Origin: VRUE01 sp963730315
GTDB lineage: Bacteria > Actinomycetota > Thermoleophilia > Solirubrobacterales > 70-9
Reading direction: 5' to 3'
Assembly (NCBI GenBank): GCA_963730315.1
Contig: CAVSRD010000002.1
Coordinates: forward strand, 1 to 16,069
DNA length: 16,069 nt
Position numbers and translations under genes: made by a program. The notes under the pieces were generated by a model. The model did not search any database. It was not told where the DNA came from and saw nothing but the letters and a program-made list of their open reading frames with translations. Below are positions 7,648 through 13,895 of this stretch, in pieces (position 1 is the stretch's first letter; each line of letters starts with the position of its first letter).

Positions 7648-8276
7648 CAGGCCGAGACCGTCGGCACCGCGTGGCCGTGAACCATGCCGCGGAAGAGGTC
7701 GAGCCCGGTCAGGTCGTCCTGCACGGTCAGGGCGATCCGCTGGCCGGCCTCGAGAGCGAGTGGCTCGCCGAGCAGCTCGCCGAAGTCGAGCTCGACGAGG
7801 TAGCCGTCGGCGCCAAAGGGCGCGAGCAGGCGGCCGCCGGCGAGCGCCCAGTCGGCCGCCCGCTTGACGGTGAGCCCGGCCAGGAGGTCGACCAGCACAG
7901 TGACGCCGTCGGTGTCGATGACCTGCAGCGTCAGGCCGATGGCGAGCGCGGCGACGTCGCCGGCGAAGGCGCCCAGCGTGTAGGCGCCGCCGTTGAGGAC
8001 CTCGAGGGTAATGCTTCGCACCCGGGCGACCGTGTCAACGGCGGCAATGAAGGCGAAGGCCGAGGGCGCGCCGAGGACGTTCATATCGGAGGCGACGCCG
8101 GCGCCGTCGAGCGTGAGCAGCTTCGCCAGGAGCTCGGCGCCCACGACGCCCAGGGCGCCGGCGGTGCTGCCGCGCTCGGCGACGACCCGCTGCCGGTAGA
8201 CGGCCACGCCGCTCTCTGTGGTCTTGTCGGCGGCGACGTTGTGGCCCGTTGCGAGTTGAATGTAGCTGTTGCTCAC
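7647..8276 (-). CDS. Unrecognised 209-residue virion-module protein
   Basis: I do not recognise this gene. It starts at ATG 8276, overlapping the stop of the gpG-like gene (ATGA), and its TGA overlaps the start of the gp37-like gene. The protein is rich in Ala, Leu, Val and Gly, has no Cys, and alternates short beta-like stretches (ARVRSITLEVLNGGAYTLGA, LAIGLTLQVIDTDGVTVLVD, QRIALTVQDDLTGLDLFRGM). This suggests a beta-sandwich or jelly-roll. There is no signal peptide, membrane helix or catalytic motif. Its place in a strict late operon, between neck/head-completion and tail genes, and its normal codon bias argue for a structural protein such as a neck, decoration or fibre-like component. That function is a guess. 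Confidence 0.6.
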   Translation of the reverse strand: MSNSYIQLATGHNVAADKTTESGVAVYRQRVVAERGSTAGALGVVGAELLAKLLTLDGAGVASDMNVLGAPSAFAFIAAVDTVARVRSITLEVLNGGAYTLGAFAGDVAALAIGLTLQVIDTDGVTVLVDLLAGLTVKRAADWALAGGRLLAPFGADGYLVELDFGELLGEPLALEAGQRIALTVQDDLTGLDLFRGMVHGHAVPTVSA

Positions 8277-8761
8277 CGGTCGAATCCTTTCACGACGCGC
8301 TCGAGGAGGAGCTCGCGGGCCTCGGCCTCGAGCTCAGCCGAGATCCACAGGAAGGGCCGTGCAGGAATTGTGACGCCCCGGCCGGCGGTGCCACCGAAGA
8401 ACTGCACCTCAGCCCACGAGACCTTCGAAGCGATCGACAGCTCCGCCTTGGTCATGCGGACCTTGAGCGCGGTCTTGAGGCGGCCGAGCTGGTTCCCCAG
8501 CCGACGCGCGGCGCCCTTCCGCACCCTGCCCTTCTTGGTGTAGTTCTTCCGGCGGCCGCCGCGGCTCAGCAGCTTCGCCACCGACGCCGGGGCGCGCGGT
8601 GCCCAGGTGCCGCTCGGGCCCTCGCGCCAATCGAAGTGTCGCTTCTGGTCCTGGCGGAGCGGCTTGCGCAGAAGGCGGTAGGCCGGCCGGAGGTCCTTGG
8701 CGGCCTCGAGCATGCCGCGGATGCCGGCGTCGAGGTCCCGGAGGTCGAGCTCGACGGACAT
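8273..8761 (-). CDS. Virion morphogenesis protein, Mu gpG / P2 gpS-like
   Basis: This 162-residue basic protein starts at ATG 8761. It has the family layout: an N-terminal helix (DLDAGIRGMLEAAKDLRPAY), a central basic stretch with FDWREGPSGTWAPRAPAS and RRKNYTKKGRVRKGAARRLG, and the C-terminal IPARPFLWIS signature followed by a helix. The 'W.P...' and 'PARPFL' motifs are typical of the phage virion morphogenesis / tail completion family (Phage_tail_S). Such proteins help join head and tail or complete the tail end. In Mu the homologue lies between the minor head gene and the protease; here it follows the DUF1320 gene, so order differs. Confidence 0.75.
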   Translation of the reverse strand: MSVELDLRDLDAGIRGMLEAAKDLRPAYRLLRKPLRQDQKRHFDWREGPSGTWAPRAPASVAKLLSRGGRRKNYTKKGRVRKGAARRLGNQLGRLKTALKVRMTKAELSIASKVSWAEVQFFGGTAGRGVTIPARPFLWISAELEAEARELLLERVVKGFDR

Positions 8762-8771
8762 CCGCGGCGCC

Positions 8772-9197
8772 CTACGCGAAGCCCTTCAGCTTGTCGCGGC
8801 TGACCTTCTTGTCGCTCGGCCGGTCGGTGTAGCGGCCGCGGAGGTGCGTCGAGCCGGTCGGCGCCGGGTCGGTGCCCGGCGTCACCTTGCCGCTGGCCAG
8901 GCCCTGGACGAGGCGCTCGCGCTCGAGGTGATCCTCGCGGTCGTCGTCCGTCCGGGTGCGCTTGAGGAGGTAGACCGCCTCCTCGGCGCACAGCCAGCGG
9001 ACGAACTCGGGCACCGGATCGAACGGCACGAGCGACTGCTTGCGCGCGTGCGCGTCGATCCAGCTCGAGGCGCGGGCGATCGCCGTCGAGATCGCATCGG
9101 CATCGGCGACCCCGTCGCGGTCGTAGTCGGACATCTGCCGAAGGCGCTCGGCGCCGCCGGCGACGTACTCGACATCCGCCTGGGAGCAGTAGGCCAT
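8772..9197 (-). CDS. DUF1320 / Mu gp36-like head-tail joining protein
   Basis: This 141-residue protein starts at ATG 9197. It begins AYCSQADVEYVAGGAERLRQ, then has ADAISTAIARASSWIDAHAR and FVRWLCAEEAVYLLKR, the pattern of DUF1320: an N-terminal 'Y.t..Dl' motif, a helix pair with 'A...I..' and a later helix with conserved Leu and Tyr. DUF1320 proteins resemble head-completion connectors and in Mu lie just after the capsid and gp35 genes, as here. The C-terminal 40 residues are polar and probably disordered. The TAG of the preceding gene lies three bases upstream of this ATG. Confidence 0.72.
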   Translation of the reverse strand: MAYCSQADVEYVAGGAERLRQMSDYDRDGVADADAISTAIARASSWIDAHARKQSLVPFDPVPEFVRWLCAEEAVYLLKRTRTDDDREDHLERERLVQGLASGKVTPGTDPAPTGSTHLRGRYTDRPSDKKVSRDKLKGFA

Positions 9198-9200
9198 CGG

Positions 9201-9584
9201 CTAGGTCCCCGGGGTGACCGCCGGACCATTGCCCGAGCTGCGCTGCTCGGAGCCGTCGGGCGACTTGCCCTTCTGGGCGTTGCGCTCGCTCTTGTCGCCC
9301 TGGCGGCGCGCGGCGTTGCGGGCCTTGGCGATCTTCTCGGCCCGGGCCTGGGCGCGATCCTCGACCTCCTCGAGGGCCTGCTTCGACGTCTTGCTCGAGG
9401 ACTGCGAGACCGACAGGGCGCCGCCGTCCTCGTCGAGGATCTGCTGCGCGCGCTCGGCGCCGATCGCCTCGACCTCGAGGACCTGGGCCTTGCGGGTGAG
9501 CTCGACGCCGGCACGCCGGAAGCCCTGGCGGCGGACGGCGGAGACGACGAGGAAACGGGTGCTCTTCGCGAGCTTCTTTTGCAT
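9201..9584 (-). CDS. FluMu_N-domain protein, Mu gp35 / HI1506-like
   Basis: The start is ATG 9584, preceded by AAGGAG; a longer open frame to 9752 overlaps the capsid gene and has poor codon bias, so it was not used. The 127-residue protein has an N-terminal domain FLVVSAVRRQGFRRAGVELT followed by VLEVEAIGAERAQQILDED. This is the 'R.GFRRAG..' pattern of the FluMu N-terminal domain found in gp35-like proteins of Mu-like phages. The rest (about 60-127) is a charged, probably coiled helix and a disordered Lys/Ser-rich tail. Its position straight after the capsid gene is conserved. Function is unknown; a minor head role is likely. Confidence 0.65.
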   Translation of the reverse strand: MQKKLAKSTRFLVVSAVRRQGFRRAGVELTRKAQVLEVEAIGAERAQQILDEDGGALSVSQSSSKTSKQALEEVEDRAQARAEKIAKARNAARRQGDKSERNAQKGKSPDGSEQRSSGNGPAVTPGT

Positions 9585-9611
9585 GAGCTGCTCCTTGCTG
9601 CGGATGTAGAA

Positions 9612-9633
9612 AGGGCCCCGCGAAGGGGGCCCT
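9612..9633 (-). terminator. Hairpin after the capsid gene, terminator-like or mRNA-stabilising
   Basis: A perfect 8-base-pair inverted repeat (AGGGCCCC at 9612-9619, GGGGCCCT at 9626-9633) with a six-base loop lies in the 74-base gap between the capsid stop and the next start. In the transcribed (minus) direction it is followed by TTTCT, a short U stretch. This fits a weak, leaky terminator or a 3' stabiliser that raises capsid output relative to downstream genes. Confidence 0.6.
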
Positions 9634-9658
9634 CGAAGCATGGAAGATGAACGGCCGA

Positions 9659-10600
9659 TCAGGTCGTGCCGTTCGAGCCGTAGCAGGTGAACCAGGGCCC
9701 GAAACCGACGTTGTGCCGGCCGTCGGTGCCCCAGTACAGCGTCTTCCGCCAAAAGCGGTTGGACTGATCCTGCTCGAGCATGATCGGCTGGCGGATCTGC
9801 AGGATGAACGGCTTCAGCGGCCGGCTCAGGTCGGCCAGGAGCCAGTAGTTGGCGTAGGCCCCGCGCAGGCGCGGCGCGAGCATGTGCTGGACGATTCCGG
9901 CGTTGACGTTGTCGGCGCCGGCGTCGTTCTTCTCCTTGAGGATGTTCTTGGCGGTCACCCGGAGGGACGGGCCGGTGATGAGGTGCGTCGGCACGATGTT
10001 GAGCGGCCGCCCCTCGGGCGTGACGTACTCGGTCATCGTCTGGTAGGCGGTGTTGAACGAGGCTTCGGCCAGGGCCGCGGTGCCCTTGTTCGACTGCGAG
10101 GCCTGATCCGGGTCGTCCCGGTGGTCGGTGTCGAAGAAGTACTGCCCGTCGTAGCAGAATCCGTAGGTGTCATCGAAACCGTGCGTGAGCAGGTCGAAAA
10201 CCAGCTCGTCGTAGTGATCCATGCTGGACATGCCCAGCTGCTGGATCCGGGGCATCACGACGCCCAGGTTGTCGTCCTGAATGTCGTTGCGGTTGACCGG
10301 GATCGCGATCGCGTAGTCCTTGTTGACGATCGAGTAGCTCTGCGCGCGCAGCTGGGCGACAGCGCGCTCGCCGATCCACTCCTTCATCATCGGCAGCTCA
10401 CCGATCCAGTGGTAGCTCTCGCTGGCGTTCGAGCTCTGGATCTCGGTCGCCAGCTGGCGCCAGTAATTCGGGGCGGTCGTCATGGCCATCCCGAACAGGG
10501 TCTGGAAGCCGACGTGGGCCGCCGCGAGCTTGGACTCGTCGACGATCTCGGTCTGCTGGTTGCTGAGGCGGCCGGGGAGGATGAGCTTGTCGGGTGCCAT
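9659..10600 (-). CDS. Major capsid protein, Mu gpT-like
   Basis: The start is ATG 10600 with AAAGGA upstream, giving 313 residues, close to Mu gpT. Strong family matches include FQTLFGMAMTTAPNYWRQLA, YHWIGELPMMKEWIGERAV, YAIAIPVNRNDIQDDNLGV, DELVFDLLTHGF and CYDGQYFFDTDH. These are the hallmark segments of the Mu-like gpT capsid fold (HK97 type) that builds the icosahedral shell. Taken literally, the same frame stays open upstream to 11074, joining the preceding decoration gene. The linker has poor GC3 and the capsid gene has its own ribosome site, so separate translation is preferred. Scaffold and protease lie upstream; the hairpin at 9612-9633 lies just downstream. Confidence 0.93.
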   Translation of the reverse strand: MAPDKLILPGRLSNQQTEIVDESKLAAAHVGFQTLFGMAMTTAPNYWRQLATEIQSSNASESYHWIGELPMMKEWIGERAVAQLRAQSYSIVNKDYAIAIPVNRNDIQDDNLGVVMPRIQQLGMSSMDHYDELVFDLLTHGFDDTYGFCYDGQYFFDTDHRDDPDQASQSNKGTAALAEASFNTAYQTMTEYVTPEGRPLNIVPTHLITGPSLRVTAKNILKEKNDAGADNVNAGIVQHMLAPRLRGAYANYWLLADLSRPLKPFILQIRQPIMLEQDQSNRFWRKTLYWGTDGRHNVGFGPWFTCYGSNGTT

Positions 10601-10650
10601 CGGTGGGTCCTTTCGCGAGCTGCGGAGGGGCTGGCGGGGAGAGGGGCGGG

Positions 10651-11074
10651 TTAGACGGCCAGGCGGCCGATGTCGACCAGCACGCCGAGGGCGGCGTCGA
10701 TCTTGAGGATCTGCGCCGACCTTGGCGCCAGTGCCGGTGCCGTCGTCAACCGTCTCGTCGTCTTCGCAGTAGGCGGCGGCGCCGACGTCGGCCTGCACCA
10801 GGGCGTTGACACCACTGTTCTTGCGCCAGACGGCGCCGCCCCTGGCGACCGCGACCTTGACGTCGCCATCGGCCAGGCCGGTCGTGTCGGCGTAGCCCTG
10901 GGCGATGCCGGCGGGCTTGTTGGTGCCGGTGGTATCGCCGGGCACGAGGTAGCCGGTGGCGTCGATCTGCACGGTCGCGCCATTGAAGATGATGACGTCG
11001 CCCTTGACCGGGTAGTCGGTGATGGGCTTGAGCTCGCCTTCGGCGCGCACCTTGAGGTCCCGAGAAAGAGCCAT
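10651..11074 (-). CDS. Head decoration-type protein (DUF2190-like), frameshifted near its end
   Basis: The start is ATG 11074 with AAGGA upstream. The protein MALSRDLKVRAEGELKPITD, then VKGDVIIFNGATVQIDATGY and DGDVKVAVARGGAVWRK, has the small all-beta pattern of decoration proteins that stud the capsid, and it sits between scaffold and capsid genes. Near 10720 the frame with good GC3 changes: the upstream frame ends around GTGAKVG, and the sensible continuation (ILKIDAALGVLVDIGRLAV, stop TAA 10653-10651) lies one base on (+1). Skipping one base gives about 140 residues. A one-base insertion in this sequence is the simplest explanation. Sequence similarity to DUF2190 is moderate and context carries weight. 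Confidence 0.65.
10708..10730 (-). other. Single-base frame change in the decoration gene
   Basis: Third-position G/C preference moves by +1 here. Upstream codons such as GGC ACC GGC are in the start-codon frame. Downstream ATC CTC AAG ATC GAC GCC are in the next frame and reach the TAA at 10653-10651. Without a shift the gene runs in frame into the capsid gene. Confidence 0.6.
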
Positions 11075-11129
11075 GTCAGTCGTCCTTGCTTGGAGGGAAG
11101 AGAGAGAGGGGAGGAGACGGCGGCGCGCG

Positions 11130-11678
11130 CTACTGCGCGAGCTCGGGGTGCTGGGCGACGATCTGCTCGTCGGTGAGCCGAAGCTGGCGCTTCATCGAGA
11201 CCATCGCCGGATGGGTGAGCACCTGCTGGCCACCCGGGCTCGGCGCGCCCGCCGGCGAGGACTGGCGCTCGGCAGCGCGCGCCGGCGCCTGTCGCGGCGC
11301 GCCGGCCGCGGTGATCTTCGGCAGCTTCTCGACGTAGTCCCTGGCCGCCTCGTACCCGAGCTTTTCGACCATGCCGACGAGGGCGGCCTCGACCGGGGTC
11401 TCGACGCGATCTCCCTTCTCGTCGAAGGCCGGAACGATGCGCCCCTGCTCGACGCCCAGGGCGACGAGGCGCTCGGCGCGGCCGGCGGCGACCTCCTGCT
11501 GGGCCTTCGCGAGCGCGGTCTTCGTCTGCCCGTGCGCGCTCTTCTCGAGCTCGAGCTCGGCGGTGAGGTTGGCGACCTGGCCGAGCATGCCGGCCGCCTT
11601 GGCGACGATGCTCTCGAGCTCGGCGTCCTGGGGGAGGCCGAGGGCCTTGGCGATGGCGGCGAGAAGCTGCTGGGACAT
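11130..11678 (-). CDS. Nested in-frame scaffold protein (Mu gpZ-like)
   Basis: Inside the protease frame, ATG 11678 is preceded by AAGGAG at 11692-11687 with eight bases between, far stronger than the ribosome site of the full-length protein. Translation from here gives 182 residues starting MSQQLLAAIAKALGL, containing only the scaffold part: an N-terminal helix, a coiled coil at about 30-65, then GVEQGRIVPAFDEKGDRVE and a polar tail. In Mu and lambda the scaffold is made from an internal start in the protease gene, giving excess scaffold over protease. The same layout is visible here. That it is translated is inferred from the site. Confidence 0.72.
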   Translation of the reverse strand: MSQQLLAAIAKALGLPQDAELESIVAKAAGMLGQVANLTAELELEKSAHGQTKTALAKAQQEVAAGRAERLVALGVEQGRIVPAFDEKGDRVETPVEAALVGMVEKLGYEAARDYVEKLPKITAAGAPRQAPARAAERQSSPAGAPSPGGQQVLTHPAMVSMKRQLRLTDEQIVAQHPELAQ

Positions 11679-12461
11679 GGGAGGGTCTCCTTGAAGAGCG
11701 GTGGGAGTGGAGCGGTAGAGGGCCAGGGCGGTAGAGAGAGACGCCTGTCGCACGTCTTCTATACCCACCTCCGGCACGGCTGGCACGGGAACAAACGACG
11801 TCTCGATGCCTTCGGCCTCCTGAAAAATCGCCTCGGCGACGACCGGTGCATCGGCGCCGTCGACCTCGTACGAGCGACCCGGCCAATGATTGCAGTCGCG
11901 CCAATCGGCCTTGCAGATCGAGCAGTGGATGGAGCCGGTCGGGTTCCAGCCGATCGAAAACTGCGTCCCCAGGCCGAGCAGCGCATGCTCGACGGCCCAG
12001 GGCGCCGACAGCCGGACGTCCTGCTCGATCCACTTGCCGCCATCGGCGGCGTCCGTGAGCTCGGAGCGGAGGATGCGCCCGCCGACCGCCAGCGAGTTGC
12101 CCTGCTGGTGATCGCGGAGGAACGGCATGCCCCTGAACGACCGGGCGAACTTGCGCAGCATGCCCGGGCGGAAGCGGACCGAGTTGCGGTTGCGGTTGCC
12201 CTCGCGCTGGTAGTAGACCCGCGCGCGCATCAGGAGATCGACCTGCTCGCCGGCGCGGACCTGCTGCAGCAGCTCGCGGCGCTTTTCATCCTGCGCGGCC
12301 GCGAGCACCGAGAGCTGCTCGATCGCCCCGAGCGCGTTCGTCGATTCGATGAGACCGAGGGCCACGCCCTCGGTGGTCGCGTCGCCGGCGGCGGCTAGCG
12401 GCACGCACCAGAGGACGGCGCTGTCGGTCGCAAGATGGAGCGGGGGCAGTCGGTTGGGCAT
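11130..12461 (-). CDS. Prohead protease with C-terminal scaffold region
   Basis: This 443-residue protein starts at ATG 12461, which has no clear Shine-Dalgarno. Residues about 75-235 look like a herpesvirus/HK97-type prohead protease: a strand start RARVYYQREGNRNRNSVRF, a candidate catalytic His118 in FLRDHQQG, a candidate Ser169 in QFSIGW, and a closing IETSFVPVPAVPEVGI. Between Ser169 and that closing strand lies a Cys/His cluster (Cys180, Cys183, Cys190, His192). The C-terminal part (262-443) is helical, with a coiled-coil stretch (LTAELELEKSAHGQTKTALA) and a Gln/Pro-rich linker, typical of scaffold. This mirrors Mu gpI, in which protease and scaffold share one frame. The protease should trim scaffold and itself during head maturation. 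Confidence 0.78.
   Translation of the reverse strand: MPNRLPPLHLATDSAVLWCVPLAAAGDATTEGVALGLIESTNALGAIEQLSVLAAAQDEKRRELLQQVRAGEQVDLLMRARVYYQREGNRNRNSVRFRPGMLRKFARSFRGMPFLRDHQQGNSLAVGGRILRSELTDAADGGKWIEQDVRLSAPWAVEHALLGLGTQFSIGWNPTGSIHCSICKADWRDCNHWPGRSYEVDGADAPVVAEAIFQEAEGIETSFVPVPAVPEVGIEDVRQASLSTALALYRSTPTALQGDPPMSQQLLAAIAKALGLPQDAELESIVAKAAGMLGQVANLTAELELEKSAHGQTKTALAKAQQEVAAGRAERLVALGVEQGRIVPAFDEKGDRVETPVEAALVGMVEKLGYEAARDYVEKLPKITAAGAPRQAPARAAERQSSPAGAPSPGGQQVLTHPAMVSMKRQLRLTDEQIVAQHPELAQ
11687..11692 (-). promoter_or_regulatory. Ribosome binding site for the nested scaffold start
   Basis: AAGGAG on the minus strand lies eight bases before ATG 11678, inside the protease coding frame. A strong site here has no purpose for the full-length protein and supports internal initiation. 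Confidence 0.7.
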
Positions 12462-12470
12462 GGCGGGAAG

Positions 12471-13886
12471 CTAGGGCAGAAGGTTGCCGCCCGAGGGGGA
12501 GCCGGGCGACGGGGCGGGCGCGGCGGCGAGCTCGTCTTCAGGGCCTTCGGGCTCGTGCGCCTGGAAGTCGTAGCGCATCTGGCGCTTGGAGAGAGGCAGG
12601 CCGATCTCCCTAAGTGTTTTGAACACGCTCGCGCGCGTCAAGGGAGTCATGTCCGCCACGACCTGGATCCGGAGGATCGGCGGTTCGGTGCCGGCGGGGA
12701 ATTGGTTGTAGGCCAGGAACGGCTCGGCGACGCAAAGGCGGAAGGCTTCCGACAGCCACTCGGCATCGCCGCGGATCAGCTCGTAGCTGCGCTGCTCGTG
12801 CGTGGTCGCCTGCGCGTGCGAGCCGATTCCCTGCGTCTCGACGTTCAGCGTGCCGCCGTTGACCAGCTTCGACATCTCCCAGTTACACAGGTTCACCAGC
12901 GCGCCGAAGACGCTGTCGCCGCCGCCCTGCAGGGCCGAATGGTGGATCTTGATCTCGGCGCGATCGGAGTGGATGGCCTGGCCGTCCTCGCCGATGTTGG
13001 AGACCGCCTCCTCGAGCTCGTCGATGAGGTCGTCGTGCAAATCCTCGTTGTAGACGCCCTCGGCCAGGGGAATTCCGTACTTGTTGCAGTAGATCACCCA
13101 ATCGCGGATGGTCAGGCGCTTGAAGAGCGCCGGCCAGGCCAACGTCCGCATCATGCCCAGGCGGGCGATGATGCCCGTGCCGTTCTGACTCCACAGCCAG
13201 TGCCCCGGCTCGAGGGGCATTCCGACCGAGTCGACATCGGTGAGCAGGCGCGGCCGGTCCTCGGCGTCGAAGCGGAAGCGGCGGCTCGGCACCGGCGAAA
13301 ACCAGCGCGGCACGACCGCGCCCTCGGGCGACCGGCCCCAGGTGATCTCGCTGGCGCGATAGCCGTCGTACCGGGCGCGGAGCTGGTGCGCCGATGCCTC
13401 GCCGAAGTTGGTACGACCGATCGCGCGCGCGAGCATCTCGGCCGCGGCCTGGCTGGCGCCGCCGGCGCCGCCTGGTTCGATCGACTTGGGCGCCGCGGCG
13501 ACCGGGGTAACCCGCGAGCTGATCACCGCGCGCAGGTGGCTGTCATTCTCGATGAGGTCCTCGAAGAGGTCGCACTGCATCGCCGGATAGCCCTGCTCGG
13601 CCAGGCGGAAGGCCGAGGTCAGCACCTCCGGCCCGGCGCCATAGCCCGGGTGGCTCCGGTAGCGATCGATGAGGTCGCCCGGGCGCGCGAGCAGGACCTC
13701 GAAGGGGGAGCGCCCGGGCGCGGCCGGCGGCAGGCGCCCAGCTCGGCGGCGGCCGCCACCGGCGCGATCGCGGCGAGGGCCATGCTCTGCCGGCGGCGCC
13801 GGCGGCAGCGCGCGCGGTTCGGCACCAGCGGCCTCGCGGCGCCGGCGGGGTCGAAGCCTATCGCCGAGCCAGCTCAGAAATCCCAT
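12471..13886 (-). CDS. Portal protein, Mu gp29-like (DUF935)
   Basis: The start is ATG 13886 with TAGGAG nine bases upstream; literal length is 471 residues. From about residue 75 the match to DUF935 portals is clear: LIENDSHLRAVISSRVTPVA, YDGYRASEITWG, RLGMMRTLAWPALFKRLTIR, DWVIYCNKYGIPLAEGVYN and a C-terminal VVADMTPLTRASVFKTLREI. The portal forms the dodecameric ring at one vertex where terminase docks and DNA enters. Residues about 10-60 are doubtful: in this frame they are Arg/Pro-rich with poor GC3, while the +1 frame gives GFDPAGAARPLV and MALAAIAPVAAAAELGA with excellent GC3. A pair of compensating single-base shifts near 13860 and 13710-13745 is likely. The stop lies nine bases before the protease ATG. 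Confidence 0.87.
   Translation of the reverse strand: MGFLSWLGDRLRPRRRREAAGAEPRALPPAPPAEHGPRRDRAGGGRRRAGRLPPAAPGRSPFEVLLARPGDLIDRYRSHPGYGAGPEVLTSAFRLAEQGYPAMQCDLFEDLIENDSHLRAVISSRVTPVAAAPKSIEPGGAGGASQAAAEMLARAIGRTNFGEASAHQLRARYDGYRASEITWGRSPEGAVVPRWFSPVPSRRFRFDAEDRPRLLTDVDSVGMPLEPGHWLWSQNGTGIIARLGMMRTLAWPALFKRLTIRDWVIYCNKYGIPLAEGVYNEDLHDDLIDELEEAVSNIGEDGQAIHSDRAEIKIHHSALQGGGDSVFGALVNLCNWEMSKLVNGGTLNVETQGIGSHAQATTHEQRSYELIRGDAEWLSEAFRLCVAEPFLAYNQFPAGTEPPILRIQVVADMTPLTRASVFKTLREIGLPLSKRQMRYDFQAHEPEGPEDELAAAPAPSPGSPSGGNLLP
13705..13865 (-). other. Region of doubtful frame in the portal N-terminus
   Basis: From about 13858 to 13740 the +1 frame has G or C in nearly every third position (for example GCC CTC GCC GCG ATC GCG), whereas the portal frame has CAT, CCT, GAT, GGT, CGA and GCT. 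Either end rejoins the portal frame. Two compensating indels would explain it. Confidence 0.5.
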
Positions 13887-13895
13887 CGCGTTCTC

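Noticed and set aside
9585..9752. N-terminal extension of the FluMu_N-domain gene into the capsid gene
   Set aside because: It overlaps conserved capsid coding sequence and the hairpin. ATG 9584 has a strong AAGGAG site and starts exactly at the domain.
10651..12033. A 460-codon minus-strand frame across the protease and decoration genes
   Set aside because: Most of it is an Arg/Pro-rich shadow of the protease frame. Only its last about 20 codons are real, as the shifted C-terminus of the decoration protein.
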